Source of the DNA: Halotia wernerae
GTDB taxonomy: Bacteria; Cyanobacteriota; Cyanobacteriia; Cyanobacteriales; Nostocaceae
Assembly (NCBI GenBank): GCA_034931985.1
Contig: JAYGHB010000012.1
Span: 1-64,000 of the forward strand
DNA: 64,000 bases
Direction of reading: 5' to 3'
The stretch's first letter is position 1, and the number at the start of each line of letters is the position of its first letter. This document shows positions 25,408 through 34,897 of the stretch, piece by piece. The notes beneath the pieces are model-generated. The model had not been told where the DNA came from and did not search any database. It saw only the letters and a list, made by a program, of their open reading frames with translations. The position numbers were made by a program, and so were the translations under genes.

Positions 25408-26526
25408 ATGACAGAAGATATTAAGGCACAGGATACAGAAAATCTTGTTGCCATTGCGAAGCAGTTCACGCTGCAAGGTCAGGTTACAGAGGTGCGAGCA
25501 TTTGGAAGTGGTAATATTAATGACACCTTTATTGTAACTTTGGCTGCCTCTAAAGCAAAGCATTTTATCTTGCAACGCATCAATACACAGGTGTTTCGTC
25601 AGCCTCAACTTGTGATGCAAAATATGCGTATTTTGACTGAGCATGTTCACCAACGTTTACAATGCACTCCTCTCAACCGCCGTTGGGAAGTGCCGCGTGT
25701 GCTGTTGACTGAGGATGCCCAGGATTACTGTAACGATGCTGACGGTTCATTTTGGCGGGCAATTAGCTTTATTGCAAATTCCCAGTCTTTTGATACCTTA
25801 GACGATCACTCATTTGCCCAAGAAATCGGCTATGCCTTAGGTATGTTCCATAATCTCATCAGCGATTTGCCTTCTGAAAAACTTGCCGATACTCTAGCAG
25901 GTTTCCATATTACGCCGCTTTATCTGCAAAACTACATTGAAATTTTGGCGAAAACTACTGTACATCGGTCTCCTGAAGTAAGTTATTGTTTGCAGTTTGT
26001 TAGCGATCGCCAGACCTTTGCCCATATCCTAGAAGATGCCAAAGCCACAGGTAAGCTACCACTGCGACTGATGCACGGCGATCCCAAAATCAACAATGTC
26101 ATGTTTGATACTATTACCCAGCAAGCAGTTAGCGTTATTGACCTAGACACCGTTAAACCTGGGTTGGTACATTACGACATTGGCGACTGTCTGCGATCAG
26201 GTTGCAATCCTGCTGGAGAAGAAACAGAACAGTGGGGAAGTGTTTATTTCGATACCGACTTGTGTCAGGGAATCCTTCAGGGTTATCTTTCCATCGCTAA
26301 AGCATTCCTGACTGAAAATGATTATGCCTATATGTACGATGCTATTCGTCTGATTGCTTTTGAATTGGGACTGAGATTTTTTGCTGATTATTTAGGTGGG
26401 GATGTTTACTTTAAAGTCAAGCATCCAGAACACAACTTAATCAGAGCGATCATCCAATTTAAGCTGACTGAGAGTATCGAATCTCAAGAAACTAAGATTC
26501 GCACTATTATTCAAGATATGAAATGA
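25408..26526 (+). CDS. aminoglycoside-phosphotransferase-fold kinase
   Basis: A soluble protein of about 372 residues with the APH/choline-kinase fold: FGSGNINDTFIV (nucleotide loop), FILQRINTQVF, the catalytic-loop RLMHGDPKINNVMFD and metal-binding VIDLDTVKPGLVHYDIGD. That last pair resembles N-acetylhexosamine kinase (NahK)-like members, so a sugar substrate is plausible but unproven. ATG at 25408 (MTEDIKAQ) is preferred to the ATG at 25372, whose leader looks unconserved. The next gene starts inside its stop (ATGA), so the two are translationally coupled. Confidence 0.8.
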   Translation: MTEDIKAQDTENLVAIAKQFTLQGQVTEVRAFGSGNINDTFIVTLAASKAKHFILQRINTQVFRQPQLVMQNMRILTEHVHQRLQCTPLNRRWEVPRVLLTEDAQDYCNDADGSFWRAISFIANSQSFDTLDDHSFAQEIGYALGMFHNLISDLPSEKLADTLAGFHITPLYLQNYIEILAKTTVHRSPEVSYCLQFVSDRQTFAHILEDAKATGKLPLRLMHGDPKINNVMFDTITQQAVSVIDLDTVKPGLVHYDIGDCLRSGCNPAGEETEQWGSVYFDTDLCQGILQGYLSIAKAFLTENDYAYMYDAIRLIAFELGLRFFADYLGGDVYFKVKHPEHNLIRAIIQFKLTESIESQETKIRTIIQDMK

Positions 26527-27062
26527 ACAAGCAAACCTTTTCCCTGCAACCATTTTCCTCTACTGAGACTTTGCCTAATTTAAACATTACAGGTAATATT
26601 GCCCGATGTAATAATCAACTGGCAATTAGCTATCAGCTTTTATGCGACCTCAAAGAAGTAGCGATCGCTCCACCATCAAATATACCAATGCGAAAGCACG
26701 AACTGTGGAAAGATACCTGCTTTGAATTTTTCCTTGCTATCAAAGATTCTCAACGTTATTGGGAATTTAACCTTTCTCCCGCTGGACATTGGAATGTCTA
26801 TCGCTTTGATGGATATCGGCAAGAAATGCAAGAAGAAACAGCATTGACAATATTACCGTTTCATGAAAAACAGCAATTGGATAGTTTAGCGATCGCCTTG
26901 GATATGGATTTGGATCAAATCATCCCGGCAGGCCAAGCGATCGCAGTAGCTATTACTGCTGTGATCAAACACGCAGATGGTGAAGTAACTTACTGGGCAT
27001 TAACTCATCGAGGTGTAGAAGCTGACTTTCACCTGCGAGAAAGTTTCGTTATAACGTTGTGA
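26523..27062 (+). CDS. DOMON-like domain protein
   Basis: A 179-residue protein with conserved KHELWKDTCFEFFLAIKDSQRYWEFNLSP in two halves, followed by WNVYRFDGYRQEM. This is the DOMON-like (CBM9-related beta-sandwich) family of small cyanobacterial and proteobacterial proteins, thought to bind a sugar or other ligand; no enzyme activity is known. It has no signal peptide. The start overlaps the kinase stop by four bases (ATGA), so kinase and DOMON-like protein likely act in one process, perhaps sugar handling. Confidence 0.8.
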   Translation: MNKQTFSLQPFSSTETLPNLNITGNIARCNNQLAISYQLLCDLKEVAIAPPSNIPMRKHELWKDTCFEFFLAIKDSQRYWEFNLSPAGHWNVYRFDGYRQEMQEETALTILPFHEKQQLDSLAIALDMDLDQIIPAGQAIAVAITAVIKHADGEVTYWALTHRGVEADFHLRESFVITL

Positions 27063-27376
27063 AATATACTTAAAAATTAAATAATATTACGTAAATAAAC
27101 TAAAAATTATACTAAACATTTAGCCCGAATTTTGCACAAGTGAGAAAAAATAATTAGTTGGCATTAGCAAAATTTCGGGTAATTTAATTGATACATCATT
27201 AAGTTGGATTCCAAAACAGGATACATCAGCGTAAAAACCGAATTTGCAAGGATAAATAGAAGACAATTTGGGTTACTTGCGTCAATTTTAGGCAAGGTAA
27301 GGGGCTTTTTGCTATTCAGCTAAATGTGCCAGAAATTGATATGCTAAAAGCCGAGACTACTTAAATTTTGCAAACA
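27063..27376. other. intergenic region before chlD with a long inverted repeat
   Basis: GCCCGAATTTTGC (27123-27135) and GCAAAATTTCGGG (27167-27179) form a 12-bp stem with one bulged T and a 31-nt loop, a possible terminator for the kinase/DOMON operon. The rest is AT-rich, has no ORF, and must hold the chlD promoter. Confidence 0.5.
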
Positions 27377-29401
27377 ATGCCTGCGCCTACGATTAGTCCC
27401 ACAATTACCTCCTTTCCCTTGACGGCTGTGGTCGGTCAAGAAGCGATTAAATTAGCCTTGCTGTTAGCAGCGGTCGATCCAGGTTTGGGAGGAGTAGCGA
27501 TCGCAGGTCGTCGCGGTACGGCAAAATCAGTCATGGCTCGTGCTATCCACGCCTTACTACCACCCATTGAAGTTGTTCAAGGCTCCATCAGCAACTGCGA
27601 CCCCACTCACCCAGAAGAATGGGATGACTATCTGTTAACGGAATATGCAGATCAAGATATTCAAGATGTTCCCACCGATATTATCCCCTCACCTTTTGTC
27701 CAAATTCCTCTGGGGGTGACAGAAGACAGACTTCTGGGTTCTGTGGATGTAGAAAAATCAGTACAACAAGGTGATACTATTTTTCAGCCTGGGTTACTCG
27801 CCACAGCTAACCGAGGCGTTTTGTATGTAGATGAAATTAATTTATTAGATGATCAAATATCAAATCAACTATTAACAGTATTATCTGAGGGACGCAACCA
27901 GATAGAACGAGAAGGGATTAGTTTTCAGCATCCTTGTAAATCCCTATTTATTGCCACCTATAATCCAGAAGAAGGGGCTTTGCGCGAACATTTATTAGAT
28001 AGAATTGCGATCGCTCTCTCTGCCGATGGTGTACTGGGCTTAGATCAAAGAGTAACAGCAGTTGAACAAGCGATCGCTTATTCCAATTCTCCTCAAGATT
28101 TTCTTCAACAATACAACGAAGACTTAGACGCTCTTAAAACTCAAATTATCCTGGCGCGGGAATGGTTAAAAGAAGTGACTATCACCCGCGAACAAATTGC
28201 CTACTTAGTAGATGAGGCAGTTCGTGGCGGAGTTCAAGGACATCGGGCTGAATTATTTGCTGTGCGAGTTGCAAAAGCTGCTGCGGCTTTGGAGGGACGA
28301 ACAGCAGTGAACGCTGAAGATTTGCGCCGTGCAGTGGAATTGGTAATTGTACCACGAGCAACAATTGTACAGACCCCGCCTCCCGAACAACCGCCACCAC
28401 CACCCCCTCCCCCACCTGAAAATCAAGACCAGTCAGAAGAGGAAGAACAAGAACAGGAGCAAGAAGAACAAGAAGAATCAGAACAGCAAGAACCCCCCAG
28501 TATCCCCGAAGAATTCGTTTTTGATCCCGAAGGGGTAATTCTTGATGACAGCGTGCTTTATTTTGCTCAGATGGCGAAGCGACAAGGTAAATCTGGTAAC
28601 CGTAGTATCATCTTATCTGAAGACCGAGGACGCTATATTAAGCCGATGTTGCCTAAGGGGAAAGTGCGACGAATTGCAGTAGATGCGACCCTCAGAGCTG
28701 CTGCTCCCTATCAAAAAGCACGGCGGGAAAGACATCCAGGTAGAAAAGTAATTGTCGAGCCAGGTGATATTCGCTCGAAGCGTTTGGTACGTAAAGCAGG
28801 GGCGTTGGTAGTATTTGTAGTAGATGCTTCTGGCTCAATGGCTCTCAATCGGATGCAGGCGGCTAAAGGTGCGGTAATGCAACTTTTAACGGAAGCCTAT
28901 CAAAACCGCGACCAAGTAGCGTTGATTCCCTTCCGGGGAGAACAGGCAGAGGTGTTATTGCCTCCCACACGTTCTATTGCCTTGGCACGTAACCGCCTGG
29001 AAAGGTTGCCCTGTGGAGGTGGTTCGCCACTAGCACATGGTTTAACCCAAGCTGTACGCGTCGGCTTAAATGCCCAGATGAGTGGGGATATTGGACAAGT
29101 TGTGATTGTAGCGATCACTGATGGACGGGGTAATATTCCCTTGGCACGTTCTTTAGGTGAACATTTAGAACCAGGAGAAAAGCCAGATATCAAAGCGGAA
29201 TTACTAGAAATTGCCGCCAGAATTAGAGCTTTAGGAATGCAACTATTAGTGATTGATACAGAGAGTAAATTTGTTTCTACTGGCTTTGCGAAGGAATTAT
29301 CACAAACAGCAGGAGGCAAGTATTATCATTTGCCAAAAGCGAGCGATAAAACCATTGCTGCCATGACCAGAGGTGCGATCGCTGATTTAAAATCTCGTTA
29401 G
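27377..29401 (+). CDS. chlD: magnesium-chelatase subunit ChlD
   Basis: ChlD is the D subunit of Mg-chelatase, which with ChlI and ChlH inserts Mg2+ into protoporphyrin IX, committing it to chlorophyll. The 674-residue chain has an N-terminal AAA+ domain with GRRGTAKSV (about 44-52), an acidic and proline-rich linker (a run of P, then Q/E, near 330-370), and a C-terminal von Willebrand A integrin-like domain with the MIDAS motif DASGS in VVFVVDASGSMALNRM. The ATG at 27377 is used; a TTG three codons earlier is less likely. It is monocistronic here, with a Uma2 gene 27 bp downstream. Confidence 0.95.
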   Translation: MPAPTISPTITSFPLTAVVGQEAIKLALLLAAVDPGLGGVAIAGRRGTAKSVMARAIHALLPPIEVVQGSISNCDPTHPEEWDDYLLTEYADQDIQDVPTDIIPSPFVQIPLGVTEDRLLGSVDVEKSVQQGDTIFQPGLLATANRGVLYVDEINLLDDQISNQLLTVLSEGRNQIEREGISFQHPCKSLFIATYNPEEGALREHLLDRIAIALSADGVLGLDQRVTAVEQAIAYSNSPQDFLQQYNEDLDALKTQIILAREWLKEVTITREQIAYLVDEAVRGGVQGHRAELFAVRVAKAAAALEGRTAVNAEDLRRAVELVIVPRATIVQTPPPEQPPPPPPPPPENQDQSEEEEQEQEQEEQEESEQQEPPSIPEEFVFDPEGVILDDSVLYFAQMAKRQGKSGNRSIILSEDRGRYIKPMLPKGKVRRIAVDATLRAAAPYQKARRERHPGRKVIVEPGDIRSKRLVRKAGALVVFVVDASGSMALNRMQAAKGAVMQLLTEAYQNRDQVALIPFRGEQAEVLLPPTRSIALARNRLERLPCGGGSPLAHGLTQAVRVGLNAQMSGDIGQVVIVAITDGRGNIPLARSLGEHLEPGEKPDIKAELLEIAARIRALGMQLLVIDTESKFVSTGFAKELSQTAGGKYYHLPKASDKTIAAMTRGAIADLKSR

Positions 29402-29428
29402 TTAGTTCATCTTACACCTTTAACATTT

Positions 29429-30007
29429 ATGGTTCAGTCTTCTAATCAACGCCTAACCTTGGAGGAATTTCTCGCACTTCCCGAAGGCGATATTAAATAT
29501 GAATTTGTTAATGGTGAAGCTGTTCCTAAATATAAAAACGATGAAGTGTCACCTAAATTTTTTCATTCCACAGTTCAAAAGTCTTTACTTATTCTTTTAG
29601 ACCAATGTTTTCATAATCAAGGTCGTGTAGAGGTTGAATGGGCTGTTAAATTAAAACTGCACAATGAAGATTGGATACCTGTACCAGATTTGACTTATGT
29701 TTCCCATGATCGTCTTGCTGCCAATTGGTTGCAAGATGAAGCTTGTCCGGTCGCACCCGAATTAGTGATTGAAATTATCTCACCGGGTCAAACTTTTGGA
29801 GAGATGACCGAAAAAGCTACAGATTATCTCAAAGCTGGTGTATCTCGTGTTTGGGTAGTCGATACAAAAGCTAGAACTATCACTGTATTTGCACCTTCTT
29901 CCTTTCCTATTACTTATCGAGATCATCAGATAGTGACTGATGATTTGTTACCAGAGTTAGAAATTACCCCTAATGCCATCTTTCAACGTGCAGGCTTAAA
30001 TTCCTAA
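29429..30007 (+). CDS. Uma2-family (DUF820) putative restriction-fold nuclease
   Basis: A 192-residue member of the Uma2/DUF820 family, hugely expanded in cyanobacteria and built on the PD-(D/E)XK fold. Visible are TLEEFLALPEGDIKYEFVNGE at the N terminus, VPDLTYVS (the Asp), APELVIEIISPGQTFGEM (the Glu) and KATDYLKAGVSRVWVVD. The putative active site is therefore complete. The cellular role is unknown; members may be mobile-element-associated. It is close behind chlD on the same strand but is probably not functionally linked. Confidence 0.85.
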   Translation: MVQSSNQRLTLEEFLALPEGDIKYEFVNGEAVPKYKNDEVSPKFFHSTVQKSLLILLDQCFHNQGRVEVEWAVKLKLHNEDWIPVPDLTYVSHDRLAANWLQDEACPVAPELVIEIISPGQTFGEMTEKATDYLKAGVSRVWVVDTKARTITVFAPSSFPITYRDHQIVTDDLLPELEITPNAIFQRAGLNS

Positions 30008-30070
30008 ATAAATTTCGATTCAGTTCTTCTCGTAAGGATAAGTAGGTGGGTGGGAAAATTTCTAAGTATG

Positions 30071-30109
30071 TCATTGCGAGTGGAACGAAGTGAAACGCAG
30101 CAATCGCAA
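30071..30109. repeat. dispersed repeat of the TCATTGCGAG...CAATCGCAA type
   Basis: The segment TCATTGCGAG-(20 nt)-GCAATCGCAA has the form of a short repeat found many times between genes in cyanobacteria, with its characteristic GAACGAAGTGAAACGCAG centre. No other copy was identified in this window. Confidence 0.45.
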
Positions 30110-30252
30110 ACATTTCAGTGAATTTACATTTCGTTATATAGTTAGGTTTATTCGTGCATACCTACTTAACTGTATAAATCACCTCTGATTACACTCATTG
30201 TCTGTACACAAAAACTTTGAATCTTTGACTTTTAGCTCAGTGCTTATAAATG

Positions 30253-31038
30253 TTAAAGCCCTGTTGCTATTACTTGAGGCTGCAAATAACACATCAAATC
30301 ATTAATACCCTTTTGCAGATACCGTGTTACCGTCATCGGACTAGTGCCAATATTCTTAGCAGCATCCTTGCGAGAAAGTTCCTTCAAAAATACCATTTCA
30401 ACTGCCATGCGGGGCTTTTCTTCTAACATATTGATTGCCCCTTGAAGTTGTTGTCGTTCTTCTTCTTGTAGCTGGAGAGCAGTAGAACGAGGACAAGGAA
30501 GCGCCTCACCCAAGGTTATTTGGCAATCAACATAGTGAGCTGCGGTGGCATCTAAACTCAAAGGCATACGATTTTGTGCTGCTAGCTTCGTTTCTTGCCA
30601 CTCTTGCACAGACACACGCAGTATTTGGGCAATTTCCGCATCTTTGGGAGAACGACCCAAAGACACTGATAATTCTTTGCGAATTCTTTGGCCTTCGTTG
30701 TACAATTCTTGCCAACGGCGAGGAATTTTTAACAGCGTACTGCGATCGCGCAAAAAATGCAGCATTTCACCTCGAATATATGGCACAGCGAAGGAACTAA
30801 AAGCATATCCTTGGCTGGGATCGAAGCGTTCGATTGCTCTAATTAAACCAAAATAACCAATTTGTTCTAAATCTTCATAAGGTTCATTACATTGATGGCT
30901 AAATTTGTGAGCCATCTTTCGGACTAATCCAGTATGTAACTGTACAAGTTTATTACGAAGTTTAATAGAGGGATTTTGGTGGTATAAGTGCAATAACTCT
31001 ATACCATCAATTCGCACAGAGGACTCACTTGTTGCCAT
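30253..31038 (-). CDS. sigF: group 3 sigma factor, SigF type
   Basis: A 261-residue alternative sigma factor. Region 2 is seen as RKMAHKFSHQCNEPYEDLEQIGYFGLIRAIERFDPSQGYAFSSFA in pieces from about residue 40, including the core-binding DLEQIGYFGLIRA. Regions 3 and 4 follow, with SRKDAAKNIGTSPMTVTRYL as the helix-turn-helix. The IPRRWQELYNEGQRIRKEL linker is typical of SigF/SigB. In cyanobacteria SigF is linked to motility, pili and, in Nostocales, hormogonia. No anti-sigma or antagonist gene lies beside it. Another group 3 sigma (SigG or SigJ) is a less likely reading. Confidence 0.8.
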   Translation of the reverse strand: MATSESSVRIDGIELLHLYHQNPSIKLRNKLVQLHTGLVRKMAHKFSHQCNEPYEDLEQIGYFGLIRAIERFDPSQGYAFSSFAVPYIRGEMLHFLRDRSTLLKIPRRWQELYNEGQRIRKELSVSLGRSPKDAEIAQILRVSVQEWQETKLAAQNRMPLSLDATAAHYVDCQITLGEALPCPRSTALQLQEEERQQLQGAINMLEEKPRMAVEMVFLKELSRKDAAKNIGTSPMTVTRYLQKGINDLMCYLQPQVIATGL

Positions 31039-31702
31039 ATAAATTCCTTTGTTGTAACTCCTTCTTTTTGAAAAAATGGAGCTGCGTATATTTCCTTCAA
31101 AGCTGTAATTATTTTCCTTAGTAGAGCCAGATTAAACCATCGTCGTTTCACTGAAATTATGGGGAGGTCTACTTTGCTTTTCAGTAATTACACGCATGAT
31201 TTGGCTTCATTATCTGTTGCAAATTATTTTGGTTTTCCTGATAACAATTGATTGCAACATAATATTTATCTTTTGCAACAAAATCTAGCTATTTCTGATG
31301 AAAAATACATGACTTATCCAACAGTCATCTGTTATACTTACCAAAACACAGATTAATATTGAATTAATACTGAACAAACTAACCAATCTGATCTCAACGA
31401 GTTTACAGATAAGGTGTTTTTGTAGGTTTATGGTTTTTTGCAAGTTTTCCTCAACCCTTCAATCAGCTACTTGGTGCTAACGCGACTTTCAAAAACACAG
31501 AACTGCATCAGAAATGCGTAAGTAATAGAATGGAAACTTAGTGGAAACAATAAACAGGGTTTTCCTATCCGAAGCTGACAAATCTGATTTTTAACACTAA
31601 AGCTGTCCATCAGGTTGTGCGGCGACATTCGATTCCTGGCTGTTGACCGCAAATATTGGTAAGAATGAAAATAAATAGAACGTTTACCGGAAAAATTGAA
31701 AT
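31039..31702. other. 664-bp AT-rich intergenic region between two divergent genes
   Basis: This long gap separates the sigma-factor gene from the Bax-inhibitor-like gene, which diverge. I see no ORF with protein-like features, no strong hairpin and no tandem repeat. A TGTTATACTT block at 31330 resembles an extended -10 element for the plus strand, but it is 370 bp from the next start. An upstream regulatory or small-RNA role is possible but unsupported. Confidence 0.4.
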
Positions 31703-32431
31703 ATGAGCAACACCAGTAACTTTCGTGAAGCTATCCGTGAGGCTAAAACTCAAGCCCTCGTTGGCCCAAATGTAATTGCTAATGCCTTACCCTATGTCGG
31801 TGGCGGTCTTGTACTAACTGCATTGGGAACCTATGGTGGTCTGGGAGTTATCCGTACCAACCCCGAAATATTCTTTCCCACGTTCATTGGTGCGGTGATT
31901 GTGGAGTTAATTTTGTTCTTTGTTGCCCAAAATGTTGCCCGAAAAGGTAACAAGGGACTTGCACTACCCCTGCTAGCAACCTACAGCCTCCTGTCTGGAT
32001 ATACCCTCAGTGGTTTAGTATTTGTTGCCTTGAGAACTCAAGGTGTGGGCATTCAAGGCATTGGTTTAGCTGCCCTTGGTTGTGGCGTTACCTTTATTGC
32101 AGCCCGCCAAATTGGTTCAAATCTCTCTGAACAAGATGGGATGGCTTTGTCAAAAACCATCTCTTTGGGCGTTATTGCCTTGGTGGTTGTGGTCTTCGCC
32201 CAATTCGGGTTTGCTATGTTTGGTGTATACACGCCAAATTGGTTAGAAATCGCTATATCCGGTTTGGGGGTATTTCTGTTTGTTGGGGTTTCTGTCGTTG
32301 ATTTTTACATCCTGCCCCGTACTTACCGCGATGATGAGTACCTACCCGCGGCCTTGTCGATGTATCTCACCTACATCAACTTATTCATCTTTATTTTGCG
32401 GTTGCTAATTGCCATCAATGGCCGTGATTAA
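31703..32431 (+). CDS. Bax inhibitor-1/YccA-family membrane protein
   Basis: The 242-residue protein has seven hydrophobic segments, from NALPYVGGGLVLTALGTYGG to YLTYINLFIFILRLLIAI. The closing D-x-L(Y)-N-L-F-I-F-I-L-R-L-L pattern (SMYLTYINLFIFILRLL) is the hallmark of the BI-1/YccA (TMBIM) family of pH-gated ion-leak proteins. A short N-terminal polar segment (MSNTSNFREAIREAKTQ) precedes the first helix. It is monocistronic and ends in a clear intrinsic terminator. Function in cyanobacteria is not established. Confidence 0.9.
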   Translation: MSNTSNFREAIREAKTQALVGPNVIANALPYVGGGLVLTALGTYGGLGVIRTNPEIFFPTFIGAVIVELILFFVAQNVARKGNKGLALPLLATYSLLSGYTLSGLVFVALRTQGVGIQGIGLAALGCGVTFIAARQIGSNLSEQDGMALSKTISLGVIALVVVVFAQFGFAMFGVYTPNWLEIAISGLGVFLFVGVSVVDFYILPRTYRDDEYLPAALSMYLTYINLFIFILRLLIAINGRD

Positions 32432-32468
32432 TCAACCATAAGCACAAGAAAAATATCAACAAATTTTT

Positions 32469-32502
32469 AACCGTGGTTAGCTACTAGCAGCCACGGTTTT
32501 TT
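32469..32502 (+). terminator. intrinsic terminator
   Basis: AACCGTGG (32469-32476) pairs with CCACGGTT (32491-32498), an 8-bp stem with a 14-nt loop, followed by a run of T to 32502. It lies 38 bp after the Bax-inhibitor-like gene and has the full rho-independent layout. Confidence 0.85.
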
Positions 32503-32550
32503 CATAATTATCCACTGTGAATTGCCCTCTTTGTTGTGTTCAATCGTTCG

Positions 32551-33675
32551 CTAACTCAGTTGACGACGAAAATTGTTGATACTGATGGATAAAAGCACTA
32601 TAGCAAAGAGTAAAAGTGCGATCGCATTCAACCAAAGTACCTCCAAACCTACACCTTTGAGCATTATTCCGCGCACGATCGCTATATAATGACGCAGCGG
32701 GTTGAGTAGTGACAAATACTTAAATACTACGGGCATACTTTCAATGGGAGAGATAGCACCAGAAAGTTGAATCAAGGGTAAATTAATAAAAAATGATGTC
32801 AGTACAACTTGTTGCTGAGTGCGGCAAACTGTTGCTAACATAATCCCAATGCCAATTCCCACAAATAAATAAAGTCCAGATAGTCCTAAAAATAAAACTA
32901 AGTTTCCTCGAAAAGGTACTTTAAAAACTAATCTCCCCAAACTCAAAGCTAAAATGACATCGCCCATTAACAGAACGAACAGCGGCACAATTTTCGCTAA
33001 CAAAATCTCCCAAGCTTCTGCGGGTGTCATTAAAAGTTGTTCTAGGGTTCCTGTGTCTTTTTCTCGGACAACTGTCACTGAAGAAACTAGTGAACTAATG
33101 AGTGTCAAAACTAATCCTAAAACTCCTGGGACAAAAAACCAACTACTTGCTAATCCAGGATTATAAAGGAAAATTGTTTGAGTGTTAATTAATGCTGGTG
33201 CTTGATTAGATGATAACCGCTGACTAAATTGACCGATAATCTGATTTAAATAGCCTTGAGCAATCCCCGCAGTGTTGGCATCTACGGCATCAACTAAAAC
33301 TTGAACTTCAGCAGGTTTATCTGCTGATAAATCACTTTGAAAGTCAGGTGGAATAACTAATCCTGCTGTAATTTTTCCTCGGCGTACTTGCTCGCCTAAA
33401 TCTTGAGTATTGAACATATATTGATCTACCGTAAAGACTTTATTCTCAGTCAAGGTAGAAACTAATTCTCGGCTTTCGTAAGTGTTGGCATAATCGACAA
33501 TTCCTAACTTCAGATAATGCACATCGGGATTGAGGGCAAATCCATAAAGTAACATTTGAATTGTGGGAGGAATTATTAATAATACGAGTGTTTCTTTACT
33601 CCTCAATATTTGGTGAAATTCTTTAATAACTAAACTCCATAATCGACTATTAAATAAACGCTTAATTAATTTCAT
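32551..33675 (-). CDS. ABC-2 type permease, second of the exporter (YbhR-like)
   Basis: A permease of about 374 residues (start ATG at 33675, MKLIKRLFNSR). One membrane helix near 25-45 is followed by a large soluble loop (VHYLKLGIVDYANTYESRELVSTL...) and five C-terminal helices, the layout of ABC-2 permeases such as YbhR/YhhJ. VVREKDTGTLEQLLMTP is the conserved coupling segment. The earlier in-frame start would add a hydrophobic leader that looks spurious. It is the last gene of a four-gene minus-strand operon, 72 bp after the first permease, and presumably pairs with it as the membrane half of a drug or metabolite exporter. Confidence 0.85.
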   Translation of the reverse strand: MKLIKRLFNSRLWSLVIKEFHQILRSKETLVLLIIPPTIQMLLYGFALNPDVHYLKLGIVDYANTYESRELVSTLTENKVFTVDQYMFNTQDLGEQVRRGKITAGLVIPPDFQSDLSADKPAEVQVLVDAVDANTAGIAQGYLNQIIGQFSQRLSSNQAPALINTQTIFLYNPGLASSWFFVPGVLGLVLTLISSLVSSVTVVREKDTGTLEQLLMTPAEAWEILLAKIVPLFVLLMGDVILALSLGRLVFKVPFRGNLVLFLGLSGLYLFVGIGIGIMLATVCRTQQQVVLTSFFINLPLIQLSGAISPIESMPVVFKYLSLLNPLRHYIAIVRGIMLKGVGLEVLWLNAIALLLFAIVLLSISINNFRRQLS

Positions 33676-33746
33676 AGCAATTGGGAGATAGGGGATAAGA
33701 GTAAAGCAGTAAGCAAGAGGAATAACAACTAACAACTGACAACTAA

Positions 33747-34886
33747 CTAATCTGATAACTGCATTCGCTTTAATACTCGACGTGCTGCATTAAATAGCAA
33801 AAATCCCAGAAGACTTAGCATGAGTATTGATAACCAAATGCCTGGCCAACCAGTACCACGCACGTAGGCATCACGAGTAATATTAATATAGTAACGGGCT
33901 GGAACAATAGCAGAAAATAGGGAAAGGGGAAAAGGAATATTGCTGATTGGATAAATGAATCCAGATAATAATAAAGCTGTCAAAAAACCTAATAATGCTA
34001 CAGCCTGAACCGCAGAGTTTTGATTGGCAGCGCGAACGCCAATCAATAAACCAAACATAATACTATCTATTAAGAATATTAATGTACCAATTATTAGCGG
34101 TGTTGGATCTCCTACTAAAGTCAATTGCCAAATTATTAAACTCATTGCCATGATTAATAAGGCTTGGCTAATTGCAATTATGAGGTAGGCTAAAGCTTTT
34201 CCTAATAGCAATTCTTCAGCGCTGAGACTGGAAGCATAAACTTGTAATATTGTCCCCTTTTCTTTTTCGCGTACCATAGCGATCGCAGTTATCAATGAAG
34301 GGAAAATCCACAAAATCACTGCAAAAACACCTGGGACAATATATAGAGATTCTTTTCTTCCAGGGTTAAACCAAAGGCGGATATGGGCAATTACTTGATC
34401 ATTAGAAGATTGTAAACCAGAACTCCTCAAAAAAAATCTTGTTGTGGCTTGAATACTATTTTTGATAATGCGGGCGTTATTAACATCTGTACCATCAACT
34501 AAAATTTGCACTGTGCTAGGTAAACCTGATTTAATTCGGCTACTAAAATCTGGTGGAATCACTACAGCAGCTTTTGCTAATCCTTTGTCAATGACATCTT
34601 GAGGACTTTGAAGTTGGGAATTTTTATTTGAATTGAGAATAGGGAAACTAAAATTATTAATTGGTTCAAACTGATTTGTAGCAAATAGTCGCTCAGTGTA
34701 AGCGCGACTGAGAGGACTGATATCAAAATCTTGGACGAATAAGGGAATATTTTTAGACTCCAGCCGAATCACAAAACCAAAGATAATTAAGGACATTAAT
34801 GGCAAGAGAAATGCTAATGCTAAAGTGAGGCGATCGCGCCGAAATTGTGCTAATTCTTTTTGGCATTGTGATAAAATTCTTTTCAT
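33747..34886 (-). CDS. ABC-2 type permease, first of the exporter (YbhS-like)
   Basis: This 379-residue permease begins MKRILSQCQKELAQFRRDRL and shares the layout of its neighbour: one helix (LALAFLLPLMSLIIFGFVI), a long extracytoplasmic loop with AKAAVVIPPDFSSRI, then a C-terminal block with SLYIVPGVFAVILWIFPSLI and AMVREKEKGTILQVYASSL, the conserved coupling region. It starts 11 bp after the ATPase stop, so the two are co-translated. Together with the other permease, tandem ATPase and membrane fusion protein it matches the YbhGFSR type of exporter. Confidence 0.87.
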   Translation of the reverse strand: MKRILSQCQKELAQFRRDRLTLALAFLLPLMSLIIFGFVIRLESKNIPLFVQDFDISPLSRAYTERLFATNQFEPINNFSFPILNSNKNSQLQSPQDVIDKGLAKAAVVIPPDFSSRIKSGLPSTVQILVDGTDVNNARIIKNSIQATTRFFLRSSGLQSSNDQVIAHIRLWFNPGRKESLYIVPGVFAVILWIFPSLITAIAMVREKEKGTILQVYASSLSAEELLLGKALAYLIIAISQALLIMAMSLIIWQLTLVGDPTPLIIGTLIFLIDSIMFGLLIGVRAANQNSAVQAVALLGFLTALLLSGFIYPISNIPFPLSLFSAIVPARYYINITRDAYVRGTGWPGIWLSILMLSLLGFLLFNAARRVLKRMQLSD

Positions 34887-34897
34887 TAGTTAGTTGT

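Noticed and set aside
28182..28415. Antisense frame over the Pro/Gln-rich part of chlD
   Set aside because: Shadow of low-complexity coding sequence; ChlD itself explains the DNA.
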